This document shows positions 10,222 to 19,605 of a stretch of DNA of 64,000 nucleotides, in pieces (the stretch's first letter is position 1; every line of letters starts with the position of its first letter). Origin of the DNA: Sphingomonas aurea (GTDB lineage Bacteria; Pseudomonadota; Alphaproteobacteria; Sphingomonadales; Sphingomonadaceae). Where the stretch lies: contig NZ_JAUUDS010000001.1 of NCBI RefSeq assembly GCF_030678875.1, positions 682,001-746,000 of the forward strand, given 5' to 3'. The translations under genes and the position numbers were made by a program. The notes under the pieces were generated by a model. It ran no database searches. It had not been told where the DNA came from and saw nothing but the letters and a program-made list of their open reading frames with translations.

Positions 10222-10313
10222 TGCCCCAGACCCTAGCCGCCGCGCGCGCCATCCTCAATGCGCCGCGCGATCCGTACTTGCCCCGATCCGGCATGCGTCC
10301 TAGCGCGGTGTCG

Positions 10314-11321
10314 ATGGCCCACGCTCCTGCCACTCCCGGCCTGGTCGATGTCCATGGACGGGCGATCCGCTATCTGCGCATCTCGGTCACCGACCGCTGC
10401 GACCTGCGCTGTCGCTACTGCATGGCCGAACAGATGACCTTTCTGCCCCGCTCGGCGCTCCTCAGCCTGGAGGAGATCGCGGTCATCGCCGAGCGTTTCG
10501 TAGCGCGCGGCGTCGACAAGATCCGGTTATCGGGAGGCGAGCCGCTGATCCGCCGCGATGTCAGCGAGCTGATCCGGCGGCTGGGCCGGCTGGTAGGCCA
10601 CGGCTTGCAGGAGCTGACGCTGACTACCAACGGCACGCGCCTGGCGCAGCATGCGGCGGCACTGGTCGATGCCGGGGTGCGGCGCGTGAATGTCAGCCTC
10701 GACAGCCTTGATCCCGATCGCTTCCGCCATATCACCCGCCACGGCGATGTCGCGCAGGTGATCGCCGGCATCCGTGCCGCACGCGACGCGGGCTTGCGCG
10801 TGAAGCTGAACACGGTCGCCCTGCGCGGCCTGAACGAGGATGAATTGCCCGCCATCCTGCGCTGGTGCGTCGACGAGGGTCTGGACCTGTCGCTGATCGA
10901 GACCATGCCGCTCGGTGCGATCGACGAGGATCGGGTCGACCGCTTCCTGCCGTTGACGGCGGCGTTCGATCGGCTGTCGGCGGACTTTCCGCTGGTCCGC
11001 GACGCACATCGCAGCGGCGGCCCGGCGCGTTACTGGCGGGTTGAGGGGACCGACACGCGCCTGGGCCTGATCTCTCCACTCACCGCCAACTTCTGCGACG
11101 GGTGCAATCGCGTGCGGCTGACCACCGAAGGCAAGCTTTACCTGTGCCTGGGTCATGACGATCAGGTCGACCTGAAGGCGGCGCTCCGCGATGGGGGGCT
11201 GACCGCCCTCGACTCCGCGATCGACCACGGTCTGGGACGCAAGCCCGCCCGCCACGACTTTCGCATCCAGGCGGGTGCCATGCCTGCCGTGGCGCGACAC
11301 ATGAGCGTCACCGGCGGATGA
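10314..11321 (+). CDS. moaA: GTP 3',8-cyclase MoaA (molybdenum cofactor synthesis)
   Basis: A radical-SAM enzyme of about 335 aa. The N-terminal CxxxCxxC cluster is CDLRCRYC (Cys29, 33, 36 from this start), the SAM motif SGGEPL follows, and the second cluster is formed by CDGCNRVRLTTEGKLYLCLG near the C terminus. The protein ends in Gly-Gly, essential in known MoaA proteins. MoaA converts GTP to 3',8-cyclo-dihydro-GTP. Starts at 10293 and 10314 are both possible; neither has a strong ribosome site. The stop overlaps nadK (ATGA). Confidence 0.92.
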   Translation: MAHAPATPGLVDVHGRAIRYLRISVTDRCDLRCRYCMAEQMTFLPRSALLSLEEIAVIAERFVARGVDKIRLSGGEPLIRRDVSELIRRLGRLVGHGLQELTLTTNGTRLAQHAAALVDAGVRRVNVSLDSLDPDRFRHITRHGDVAQVIAGIRAARDAGLRVKLNTVALRGLNEDELPAILRWCVDEGLDLSLIETMPLGAIDEDRVDRFLPLTAAFDRLSADFPLVRDAHRSGGPARYWRVEGTDTRLGLISPLTANFCDGCNRVRLTTEGKLYLCLGHDDQVDLKAALRDGGLTALDSAIDHGLGRKPARHDFRIQAGAMPAVARHMSVTGG

Positions 11322-12097
11322 ACGGGTTCGAGCGGTGGGCGCTGGTCGCCTCGCCGACCGCCGTGGCGCAGACGGCGGCGGCCGAACTGGCCGACGCGAT
11401 GGACTGGGTCGCCTTCGACGACGCCGATGTCGTCATTGCGCTGGGCGGCGACGGCTTCATGCTCCAGACATTGCACCGTCTGCTGGAGCGGCGTGCGCTG
11501 CCCGTACCGGTCTTCGGGATGAACTTGGGTACGGTCGGCTTCCTGATGAACGAGTGGCGGCGGCACGGCCTGCAGGAGCGGCTGGCGCGTGCCCGCCCCT
11601 TCAAGGTCACGCCGCTGGCGATGACCGCCACCGGGATCGACGGCCGCATCCACACCCTGCCTGCGATCAACGAAGTCTCTTTGCTGCGTGAGACGCGCCA
11701 GACCGCCAAGCTGGAGGTGACCGTCAATGACCGCGTCGTCCTGCCCGAACTGGCGTGCGACGGCATTCTGGTGGCGACGCCCGCGGGGTCGACCGCCTAC
11801 AACTTCTCTGCCCAAGGACCGATCCTGCCGCTGGGATCGGCAATGGTCGCGCTGACCCCGATCAGCGCGTTCCGACCCCGGCGCTGGCGCGGCGCGATCC
11901 TGCCGGACAAGGCGCGGATCGGCCTGCGCGTGCTCGATCCCGGCAAGCGCCCCGTTTCCGCCGTCGCCGACCAGCGCGAGGTGCGCGACGTCGCGCAAGT
12001 CGACATCTGCATGGATCGGCAGCACGAGCTGACATTGCTGTTCGATCCGGAACACGCGCTCGATGACCGTATCACGATGGAACAGTTCATCGCCTGA
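11318..12097 (+). CDS. nadK: NAD kinase
   Basis: A 259-aa ATP-NAD kinase making NADP. The diagnostic GGDG motif is at residues 43-46, followed by GMNLGTVGFL, the NE motif in INEVSL and the ATP/NAD-binding GILVATPAGSTAYNFSA. It starts inside the moaA stop (ATGA), so it is translationally coupled. About 20 bp around its stop codon is imperfectly duplicated 33 bp downstream. tRNA-Asn follows about 100 bp later. Confidence 0.94.
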   Translation: MNGFERWALVASPTAVAQTAAAELADAMDWVAFDDADVVIALGGDGFMLQTLHRLLERRALPVPVFGMNLGTVGFLMNEWRRHGLQERLARARPFKVTPLAMTATGIDGRIHTLPAINEVSLLRETRQTAKLEVTVNDRVVLPELACDGILVATPAGSTAYNFSAQGPILPLGSAMVALTPISAFRPRRWRGAILPDKARIGLRVLDPGKRPVSAVADQREVRDVAQVDICMDRQHELTLLFDPEHALDDRITMEQFIA

Positions 12098-12152
12098 CGG
12101 CGATTCGCGGGGGAGCAGTTCATCGGCTGACCGCGGATCGTCACATTCCGGG

Positions 12153-12180
12153 TTGCATCGTCGTTCCGGGCAGTTATAGA
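12153..12180 (+). promoter_or_regulatory. candidate sigma70-type promoter of tRNA-Asn
   Basis: TTGCAT (12153-12158) and TATAGA (12175-12180) are separated by 16 bp and end 17 bp before the tRNA. This is a pattern match only, but the position is right for a stable-RNA promoter. Confidence 0.4.
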
Positions 12181-12197
12181 GCCGCCCACGGCAACGA

Positions 12198-12272
12198 TCC
12201 CTGATAGCTCAGCGGTAGAGCTCTCGACTGTTAATCGAGCGGCCGTAGGTTCGAATCCTACTCAGGGAGCCA
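12198..12272 (+). tRNA. tRNA-Asn (anticodon GTT), integration target
   Basis: A 75-nt cloverleaf with encoded CCA. The acceptor arms TCCCTGA and TCAGGGA pair fully; the anticodon stem CTCGA/TCGAG encloses loop CTGTTAA with anticodon GTT; the T-loop reads TTCGAAT. The last 17 nt (12256-12272) are within the left copy of the direct repeat that bounds the integrated element, so the gene is kept whole by the incoming att sequence. Confidence 0.97.
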
Positions 12273-12274
12273 CC
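12256..12274 (+). repeat. attL core: 19-bp direct repeat covering the tRNA-Asn 3' end
   Basis: TCCTACTCAGGGAGCCACC is identical to 37081-37099. Flanking bases differ on both sides (A versus C before; GTTTT versus CCGCC after), which defines the repeat exactly. A tRNA 3' end is the classic target of tyrosine integrases. Confidence 0.93.
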
Positions 12275-12389
12275 GTTTTCCGCTAAGGCGGTCAAAACGC
12301 TGGCAATTTTGCCGAAGCGCTGATCGCGTTCCCTCCATGGCTACCACCATTGGCTGACGACGGCGGCTGATGCTCGTACGCATGCCGCA

Positions 12390-15300
12390 TCAAGGTCGGG
12401 CCGGTTCGATCACTCGATCTGACGATGGCGGAGCCCAAGGCGTGCGCTTCGTGTTGGCGAACATGCCCCGCCGAGCTTGCGCCCGAGCCGCCCGCGCTAG
12501 CTTGTCGACAGCTGCTTGCTTGCCCTCGTCGTCGAGCCAATCCCAATCGGGACTAGCGACAAGTGCATCCAGCTGCGGCTTCAGGGCCTGCCCAGACGCC
12601 TCCGAATAGCGGCTGTACTCTTCTGGCGTCAGCCGGTTGCCGGACACGGTGCGCTGAGGGGCCGACAGATTTATGCCCTCAGCGAGGAGGGCTGCGGTAG
12701 TGCGGTCATTGCGCCGCGTACCGGTCCAAATCGGCGAGGCGATGTCTGGTCCGAGCCCGCCTTCGGAGCGCATCTCTCTACCGTAGACGTCACGACGGGC
12801 GGGCAAATCGTCCGACATTCCCGGAATACGCGAGCGAATGCGATCCAGCGGTCCACGCGCTTCCCGCAAAACTGGGTCGCTCACCCGCGCGAACTGCGCG
12901 ACGGCGCTCGGAACGACAATCCCGCCGACCAGCCGCGATATGAACCCTTCGGAGTAGCGCCCTGGATCATTGACAGCTTCCAAGGCTCCGCTGAGCCCGC
13001 TCAGCCAGGTCTTGGAGGACAGGTTGTTGAGGATCGCCGCCACCACGAGCGTCCCCGAACGCTCCTGCTGCTTGTCGGTCATGTGTGATTGCAGATCAAC
13101 CATATCGGCCACGGTCCCGATGGTGGTCGAGAACGGATCGAGGCGCGCATAGCTGTAGTATCGATCGCCTACCTTCAGGCTGTACGGCTGCCACCCATCA
13201 GCCATCAACAGGCGCCGGGCCGAAGGATCGGCAGGCCCCCCGCCCGTGATCTTCCCGTCTACCGCCGCCTCGTACATCGCCGCGCCAAAGCCTGTGCCGA
13301 CGAGCGCGCGCGCGATAGCCAAGTCTCGACGCGCTCCCCCCGCGGACACTTCCTTGCGCCACGACTTCATGAGCAGCGCCGCGGGGGAGCGTTCGGCTGC
13401 AAACTTGAGCAGATTGACCGGCGTGCGCACGAACGGCAGCAACAGCTTGAGTGCAGGTTGGCGCTGGGTGCCTCGCGAGATGCCCGCCGCGATGCTGTCC
13501 GACGCCATTGGCGTCTGGAAGGTCAGGTAACGGGCATAGTCCATCGACTTCGCCAGCATGTCATCCGGCGGGTTCAGGACCAAGGCTGCCGCGCGATCAC
13601 GGGCAGCCGCGCCAGAAAGCCCCTCCGTCTTCGCTTGCCGCATGGCGAGGCCGTTCAGCTCCATCCGCCGGGCGATACCCTTGAACAGCTCATCTTCGGC
13701 CGCGAGCAGACGAGTAGGGGTGCGGATGAACGACCCTAGCTTGCCGCCGATCGCATTGGCCTGCTGCTGCTCCACCTTGGACACGGCATCCACCGTGTCG
13801 CCCGTCAGGAAGGCTCGGGCTGCGGCGCGCGCTCCTTCCTTCGCTCCCGTGACCAGCCCGACTGCGCGAGTGCCGAGTTCAGAGAACAGCACCCGTTCTG
13901 TCTGGCTTTGCCCCGGAAGGAAGCTGCGCACCGCTCCGATGCCCGCAGCCGCTGCATGCTCAGGCAGCTGACCGATCGCGGTTAGGGTGTTCGACAGGAT
14001 GTTAACCGCATGCGTCTGCGTACCGGACAACAGGCTGTTGATATAAAGCTCGACTGCCTTGTCCTTCCAACGGGGCAGCAGCGACCGGAGGGCGAACTGG
14101 TTGATGCCGGCCGGGCTGACCCCAACGCGCTCTAGATCAACGATGCGCTCGGCAACCTCCTTCGCCCGCCCCGCCCCGCCTAAGCCCTCACCAAGGGACG
14201 ACAAGGCGCGCGTCGCGTCCCGACTATCCGCTGCCATCCGGAACTGTGCGAGCAAACGGCCAGCTTCGGCCGTCATCCCCGCAACCTGCTCTTGGATGGC
14301 TGCATGACGCAACCACGCGCTACGGAACGCCGCTTCTACCTCGTCGCCGGGGTTCTCCACTCGGGCGACCCGCTTGGCGATGTTCACAAGGTCGGTGGCA
14401 GAGCGAGCCAGGATCTGACGAGCAGCCAGCGCCTCTTCCGCGTTGAACGCCTGCCCCTTGCGGCGCTTCAGCAGATCGTCCGCTGTCATGCCGAGGTCAG
14501 CGGCGAGGTTCTTGGTTTCCGCCTGGGTGATCCGCCCGCGCGTCGCGGCGTCGAACCCACCCGCACGACGCTCGGTCTGCACCAGCGCCCGCGCGATCGA
14601 CTGCGGGCTGTCCAGCTTGTCCAACCGGATGTTGCCGGCAAGGTTCGGGACGTTCTCTCCCCATTCCTCGTAGGCCTGCACTGGCGGGGTGATCGCATCC
14701 AGATCGTCCGCCCCGATCGGCTGACCACGATCTTCCATCAGCGGCGAACCCGCCAGGCGGGCGCCCTCCACGTCCTGCCGTTGGCGACGAGCTGCCTCGA
14801 ACGCGTCAACCTCCGCCAGATCGTCCGAGCGGAATGCCCGCTGCTGCCCGCTATGGGTCGCGTTCAGCGCGTCCAAGAACTCGTCGACGGTCGGCCGCTC
14901 GACGTGATCCGGGAAGAACCCGGCTTCCCACGCCTGCAACGCCGCCTCGTCATAGGTCATGCCCTCGTTGGCGACGAGCGGCCCCAGCCGGCTCTCCCCG
15001 CCTGCGAAGTCCATCCCCTGCCGCGGCGCGTTGGTGATGCCGTAGTGTTCCAGCTCGCCGCCCTGCGCACGGATGCCGCCCTGCGACCGGAGCCACGACA
15101 CCATATCGAGGGGGCCGCGCTTGGCGATCGGCGCACCAGTGGTCGCGCTGGGTATCGTCCGGCGCTCCAAGGTGGCGCGCTCATCGGGCGCACGAACCGG
15201 AGCGACCCGGCCTGCCGCGATCCGCTCGGCCTCCTCGATGCCATCGACCGCGTTCGCAGGCAGCGGCAACACGTCGCTTGCCTGAATAGATGCCGCCTGC

Positions 15301-16961
15301 TCCCCCCGGATTGCATTGGCGATAGAGGCGGGCGCTTCCGGCGCGGCGTCAGCTTCCGGGCCGTACAGCGTGGGGCGGGCAATCTCCTGCCGCGCCCCGA
15401 TCGTCTCGGCCGGCGCTGCGCCTGCGGCTACGGGCCGTTCCGATGGCGAAACTGCGGGGCCAGTCTCTTCAGCCAGCGACGCAGCATCGTTCGACAGGCG
15501 GGTGCGCTCGGCATCAATGGCACCGTCTGTAAAGTCTGTTGCCGCCCGCTCGCCCTCACGGCCCGCGAGTTTCGAGAAAGGCCGGCCAACCATCTGAGCC
15601 AGCTTCGGCGCTGCTACGCCCAGCCCGGCGCCCAAGGTCAGGCCCACCGGTCCGCCGATCAGTGCGCCCGTGGCGCGATCCTGCCACGTCTCGCCCTGCC
15701 CTGCGCCTGCGACCGTGCCTTCTACAGCACCGGCCACGCCCAGCCGGCCGACCACTGCATTGCGCGCGGCCTGTTCAGCAGCGAACCTGCCAGCGCCACC
15801 GCGCAGCGCCGCTCGGGCAGCCGCGAAGCCGACGCCCTCTGCCGATAGACCAGGCACAGCGAGCCCGCCGACGAGCTGCCCACCAAAGCGGGCGTAAGGA
15901 TGCTTGGCGTCGTCGAAGGCCAACACAGATCGGTTCTGGTCGAGATTGTTGGCGTAGATGTCGCCGAAGCGTCGATCGCTCGACCACACGTTTTCACGGT
16001 CACCAGGCAGCAGCGTGTCAGCGATGGCGCCCGCCTCGTCCAGAACGTTGACCGGATCGGCGAACCCTCGCAGCGAAGCGCCCAGCAAGCCGTCGCCGGG
16101 ATCGGTCAGGACGCGGGGTGGTGAGGTGTAGCGAACATCACCGCCAGCCGGCCGGCCTTTGTCCCGCTCGGCATAATTGCGGCGCACTTCAGCTTCATTG
16201 ACGCTGAAGCCGTTCGCTTTCGCGAAGGCCAGCAGCTCATCGGGCTTTGACGCTGGATCCTGCCAGATCGAGATATACCGGTCGGCAATCTCGGGCCGCA
16301 GGCCCTGCGCCGGCAACGGATCATCCCAGAACACAGCCGTGCGGTTATCACCCGGCTTTCCCTCTTCCGGCTTGGCCCAAGGGTCTGGGGTGCCATGACG
16401 GTAGGACGAGGGTTGTTCGAACGAACCGGCCCACGCGCCGCGACGGTTCAGCCGCGCGTCTCGCTCCGCTTCCATATAGGCCGGCAGACGCTTCGGATCG
16501 TTCTTGAGATATTCGGGGGTGGCGATGCCGTAGCCTTGGCGCAGCAGTGCCGTCCCCGCATCGCCGCCATTGTCCAGGCTGACGACCGGGCGTCCGTAGG
16601 TGGAGGCGCCCGTGGGCGTAACCGTCGCGTCCGGCTTGGCAAATGGCACCAGTGCAGTGCGCGCATCCCGCCCGAGCGGGACCGAGCCTCCCGCCCGCGT
16701 GCGGCCGGTCTGGCTCAGCTCGAACGCATCGACGCCGTACAGCCGAGCGTTGATCCCGCCACGCAGGGCGAACGTATCTCCGTCGTGCACGGCGCCGGTC
16801 GGGATAAGCTGCGCCGGGAGCGGGGAAGGTGTGGGCCGCGGCATGGGCTCAAGTACGGGGTCAGTGTTCCAGAAGCGGTTTTCCTGTGGCTGGACCGGAG
16901 CGGGCGGCGTCGAGGTTGGCTTTGCCACTCGATCATTCTTCCACCAGTCGTCAGCCATCAT
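12390..16961 (-). CDS. giant phage ejection-type protein with N-terminal SNase-like nuclease domain
   Basis: A 1523-aa protein. Residues about 52-180 match the staphylococcal nuclease fold: HDGDTF (Asp60, Asp62), RLYGVDAFE (Arg73, Asp77, Glu81) and YGRPV (Arg124) supply counterparts of the known catalytic Arg/Glu/Arg and calcium ligands. The rest is helical, with Gly/Ala-rich amphipathic stretches, a segment WLRSQGGIRAQGGELEHYG seen in large phage polyvalent proteins, and LSGTQTHAVNILSNTLTAIG typical of phage giant internal proteins. The start overlaps the previous stop (ATGA). I infer an internal virion/ejection protein; the nuclease role is open. It is the last gene before attL, with a weak GGCAAAATTGCC hairpin downstream. 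Confidence 0.75.
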   Translation of the reverse strand: MMADDWWKNDRVAKPTSTPPAPVQPQENRFWNTDPVLEPMPRPTPSPLPAQLIPTGAVHDGDTFALRGGINARLYGVDAFELSQTGRTRAGGSVPLGRDARTALVPFAKPDATVTPTGASTYGRPVVSLDNGGDAGTALLRQGYGIATPEYLKNDPKRLPAYMEAERDARLNRRGAWAGSFEQPSSYRHGTPDPWAKPEEGKPGDNRTAVFWDDPLPAQGLRPEIADRYISIWQDPASKPDELLAFAKANGFSVNEAEVRRNYAERDKGRPAGGDVRYTSPPRVLTDPGDGLLGASLRGFADPVNVLDEAGAIADTLLPGDRENVWSSDRRFGDIYANNLDQNRSVLAFDDAKHPYARFGGQLVGGLAVPGLSAEGVGFAAARAALRGGAGRFAAEQAARNAVVGRLGVAGAVEGTVAGAGQGETWQDRATGALIGGPVGLTLGAGLGVAAPKLAQMVGRPFSKLAGREGERAATDFTDGAIDAERTRLSNDAASLAEETGPAVSPSERPVAAGAAPAETIGARQEIARPTLYGPEADAAPEAPASIANAIRGEQAASIQASDVLPLPANAVDGIEEAERIAAGRVAPVRAPDERATLERRTIPSATTGAPIAKRGPLDMVSWLRSQGGIRAQGGELEHYGITNAPRQGMDFAGGESRLGPLVANEGMTYDEAALQAWEAGFFPDHVERPTVDEFLDALNATHSGQQRAFRSDDLAEVDAFEAARRQRQDVEGARLAGSPLMEDRGQPIGADDLDAITPPVQAYEEWGENVPNLAGNIRLDKLDSPQSIARALVQTERRAGGFDAATRGRITQAETKNLAADLGMTADDLLKRRKGQAFNAEEALAARQILARSATDLVNIAKRVARVENPGDEVEAAFRSAWLRHAAIQEQVAGMTAEAGRLLAQFRMAADSRDATRALSSLGEGLGGAGRAKEVAERIVDLERVGVSPAGINQFALRSLLPRWKDKAVELYINSLLSGTQTHAVNILSNTLTAIGQLPEHAAAAGIGAVRSFLPGQSQTERVLFSELGTRAVGLVTGAKEGARAAARAFLTGDTVDAVSKVEQQQANAIGGKLGSFIRTPTRLLAAEDELFKGIARRMELNGLAMRQAKTEGLSGAAARDRAAALVLNPPDDMLAKSMDYARYLTFQTPMASDSIAAGISRGTQRQPALKLLLPFVRTPVNLLKFAAERSPAALLMKSWRKEVSAGGARRDLAIARALVGTGFGAAMYEAAVDGKITGGGPADPSARRLLMADGWQPYSLKVGDRYYSYARLDPFSTTIGTVADMVDLQSHMTDKQQERSGTLVVAAILNNLSSKTWLSGLSGALEAVNDPGRYSEGFISRLVGGIVVPSAVAQFARVSDPVLREARGPLDRIRSRIPGMSDDLPARRDVYGREMRSEGGLGPDIASPIWTGTRRNDRTTAALLAEGINLSAPQRTVSGNRLTPEEYSRYSEASGQALKPQLDALVASPDWDWLDDEGKQAAVDKLARAARAQARRGMFANTKRTPWAPPSSDRVIEPARP

Positions 16962-17884
16962 GGCTTCACCCGCTGCGACCCGTCAGGCGCAATGTACGAA
17001 GCGCCAGAAGGCAGCTTCGCGTAATCAGCGCGGGAGCCGACCCGCACAGGTGCAGCGGAAGCGGCGGGAGAGCCACGGCCCCCGCGGCCGGGCGGTCGTC
17101 GGTAATAATCCAGCGCGGCCTGCTCTCCCGGCGTCATTGGCCCGCCTTTCGCCAGCTTGCTCAGGATCGGAGAGATCACAGCAGCGGGCGAGCGCGGTGC
17201 GCCAGTGAAGGCCATCCCCCGGCGCGAGGGAGCAGGATGCGACTGCGCGTAGGTCGGAGTATTTCGCAGAGCTACGCGGTTGTCCTGCCGGGCACCTTCA
17301 AGCTGCTGGCGCCCGCTGAGGGCCGTTGGCCCGTTGGCGCGCAGGACATAATCCTTTATCGCGGCCTCGTAGGAAGGGTCGTCTGGCGAAAGCCCGAGAG
17401 ACGAGGCGTATGCCTCATAATCTTCGGGACCATCATAGACGACCTCCGCGCGCCCCGTCGCCGGATCAAAGCGGACCCGATCATTTCCCGTGTTGAAGTA
17501 CTGCGGCGCGTTCATCCGCGCATCGCGATCCTCGATCTGCCACTGACGGTCTTGCCACCGCTGGTCCTGCTGGCGGCGCAGAGCGACGATCTGATCCGCG
17601 CGCTGCTGCTGCTGCTGCTGAGCCAGCATGGCACGGTCACGGTATTTGCTCGATCCGCTGAACGCATCCGACAGCGTTCCGAGAACGCCGGACAGCCCAC
17701 CGTTACGAGCAAAGAAGCCCGGCTGCTGCGCATTAGTCAGGTTGCGCCCGAGTGCGGCCACCTGATCGGGTGGTGTCATGATGCTCTCGATGGGGATCGG
17801 ATCAGGCTCGCGAACCGCAAGCAGATCATCTTGCGCGGCTCCGCCGCCGACCAGGGGCCTCCGGGCTCCGGCGAACATAGGCAT
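16958..17884 (-). CDS. putative phage structural/ejection protein
   Basis: A 308-aa protein with no recognised enzyme motif. It has a poly-Gln tract (about residues 92-97), a Gln/Arg/Asp-rich helical middle and a Pro/Gly-rich C terminus with a terminal segment ASYIAPDGSQRVKP. Composition and position between two other ejection-type genes suggest a small virion protein. I chose ATG 17884, which overlaps the upstream stop as TGATG; a TTG at 17890 is also open. Its stop overlaps the giant gene's start. Confidence 0.6.
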   Translation of the reverse strand: MPMFAGARRPLVGGGAAQDDLLAVREPDPIPIESIMTPPDQVAALGRNLTNAQQPGFFARNGGLSGVLGTLSDAFSGSSKYRDRAMLAQQQQQQRADQIVALRRQQDQRWQDRQWQIEDRDARMNAPQYFNTGNDRVRFDPATGRAEVVYDGPEDYEAYASSLGLSPDDPSYEAAIKDYVLRANGPTALSGRQQLEGARQDNRVALRNTPTYAQSHPAPSRRGMAFTGAPRSPAAVISPILSKLAKGGPMTPGEQAALDYYRRPPGRGGRGSPAASAAPVRVGSRADYAKLPSGASYIAPDGSQRVKP

Positions 17885-18732
17885 CAGCAATTTCCCTTCG
17901 GAGGCAGGCTCGCCAAAATGCGGCCATCAGCAATTGCGGACAGGATTGATGCCCGCGGCAAGAACTCTTCGACGGCTTGCGCCAACAGGCTGACCGCCTC
18001 GTCGCTGTCGGCAGCGGCCAACGATGTAAGGATGCTCAGGCATTCGCCTTCACGGGTGCATGCAGGGTCGTCGACCCCGCAGGATCGGTCAAAGCTAGCC
18101 CGCCGGATCAGCACCTTGCCCAAGCGGCACGCCGAATCCAGATCACCAGATGCCGCGCCGAGCCGCGCAGTGGCTTCCAGCAGCACCAGCCCTTCAAGAA
18201 CCCCGATGTTCTCCTGCTCAACATCGGCAAGCGCGTTCTGGTATATCTCGGACACCGCAGCGACCGATCCGCCCGCAGCGTCACGGAACACTCGATCAAA
18301 ATCGCTTAGCTCCGATGCGATGGGATCTTCCCGCCACTGGTTCGCGACCAAGAGGCTTTCGGGCCGCAGCAATGGCCCAACTTGGACAAGCCGGGCAACC
18401 GCAGCCTCGACCCCAACATCAGCACTCTGCTCCAGCCGGCGGATCGCTTCGGCTCCGAGCCAGATGGCCCGCGCTTCTCGATCATGTCGCGCAGCGAAGG
18501 TGCCATGCGCCAGCAACACCTCCGCAAGCTCCAGCAGCGCGTTCCCATCGCCTGTTGCCGACGCAAGGCGCTGCCAGAATCCAGTCGCCACGATACCTTC
18601 GGCGTAGTTGACCTTCCCAGCCGCCGTGTTGCTCGCCCAGATACCGGCAAGCTCGCCGAAGGCTGTAACATCGCCCGACGCTGCGCGTCCAAGGAGCGAG
18701 CCGGGGACACAGTGCAAAGCCTCGACCGTCAT
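17884..18732 (-). CDS. hypothetical helical protein of the ejection-type operon
   Basis: A 282-aa protein, alanine/leucine-rich and predicted largely helical, with repeated stretches resembling tetratricopeptide/Sel1-type helices (for example LLELAEVLLAHGTF and AVARLVQVGPLL). It has six or more Cys residues, including a CxxxxxxC-type C-terminal cluster. I do not recognise a named family. It is coupled by overlaps to both neighbours (ATGA at 18729-18732 and TGATG at 17882-17886), so it belongs to the same module and probably has a virion or assembly role. Confidence 0.55.
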   Translation of the reverse strand: MTVEALHCVPGSLLGRAASGDVTAFGELAGIWASNTAAGKVNYAEGIVATGFWQRLASATGDGNALLELAEVLLAHGTFAARHDREARAIWLGAEAIRRLEQSADVGVEAAVARLVQVGPLLRPESLLVANQWREDPIASELSDFDRVFRDAAGGSVAAVSEIYQNALADVEQENIGVLEGLVLLEATARLGAASGDLDSACRLGKVLIRRASFDRSCGVDDPACTREGECLSILTSLAAADSDEAVSLLAQAVEEFLPRASILSAIADGRILASLPPKGNC

Positions 18733-19406
18733 TTGCCGAGGCCGGCGATGGTGCTGCCGATGTCCAGCGCCTTCCCAATGCTGTCCATGACGGACGGCGT
18801 GTAGGTGCCGGTGCGGGTCTGATACTGGCCGAGGAGCGAGCCGAGCCCGCCGGCATATGCCTGCGCCGACTGTTGCGGGAGGCCAATCGCCCCGTTTGCC
18901 AGCTGGAGGTATGCCCCGAGCCCTTGGTACTTCGCCGCATCTAGCGACGGCGCCAGCGACGCGGCCTGCCCCATACGCGCACGCTCGTTGCTGTAATCGG
19001 TGTAGCGCAGACCCGTCTCATTCTCCGACAGCGCCTTGCCAAGCGCATACTGGTTTGCCCCAGAGCCCGTGCGGCCTGCTGCCGAGAACTGTGCGGCAAC
19101 CCGATCGCGAACGCCGCTGTTCGTCGCGTCGATCTGCGCCTGAAGGTAGGGATTGCCTTCGTCGAGGAACTTCCCGCCCAGAACGGAGGTGTTGTAATCC
19201 GTGGCAGCGTCTAGCTGGGCGTTGGGGCCGAAAGCTTTTGCGGCGAAGCTGGGCAACTGCGCGCCGAGCGTACCCGAAACCGCGCTGATGGTAGGCTGGG
19301 CCGCAGCGTAGGCGTCTTGCAGAGCGCCGGCCGCAGACGAGATATACGGTTTGGCGAACTTAGACGGGTCACTCGTCTGCTTCGTCTTGCTTGAGGATAA
19401 ACCCAA
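18729..19406 (-). CDS. putative phage ejection/internal virion protein
   Basis: A 225-aa protein starting with TTG at 19406, preceded by AGGAG at good spacing. The N terminus MGLSSSKTKQTSDPSKFAKPY and the Ala/Gly/Gln-rich helical body (QDAYAAAQPTISAV, NQYALGKALSENE) are typical of small proteins encoded beside ejection genes in podovirus-like phages. It is the first gene of the four-gene minus-strand operon. In a full phage genome, tail and head genes would normally lie upstream; here there is only about 200 bp and then an unrelated lipoprotein gene. Confidence 0.6.
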   Translation of the reverse strand: MGLSSSKTKQTSDPSKFAKPYISSAAGALQDAYAAAQPTISAVSGTLGAQLPSFAAKAFGPNAQLDAATDYNTSVLGGKFLDEGNPYLQAQIDATNSGVRDRVAAQFSAAGRTGSGANQYALGKALSENETGLRYTDYSNERARMGQAASLAPSLDAAKYQGLGAYLQLANGAIGLPQQSAQAYAGGLGSLLGQYQTRTGTYTPSVMDSIGKALDIGSTIAGLGK

Positions 19407-19605
19407 GGCGCGTCTCCTGACGGTGAACAGCGCTCACGACGAAGCAACAGCACCCCGGCGACCGGGCTGCTTTGATGCAATGTTCTCGTGATGCTGTGGT
19501 GGGGTCGGCAGTCCGCTGGCGTCGAAGCAGCGGAGCTTTCCTGACGCTACGGGTATGCCACAAACGCCGTCGCGCCTCAAACGAAAGTGTGGCAAATCGG
19601 CCGAC

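Noticed and set aside
10155..10313. Longer moaA reading frame starting at 10155
   Set aside because: The extra residues are antisense to the EAL gene's 5' end and unlike any MoaA N terminus.
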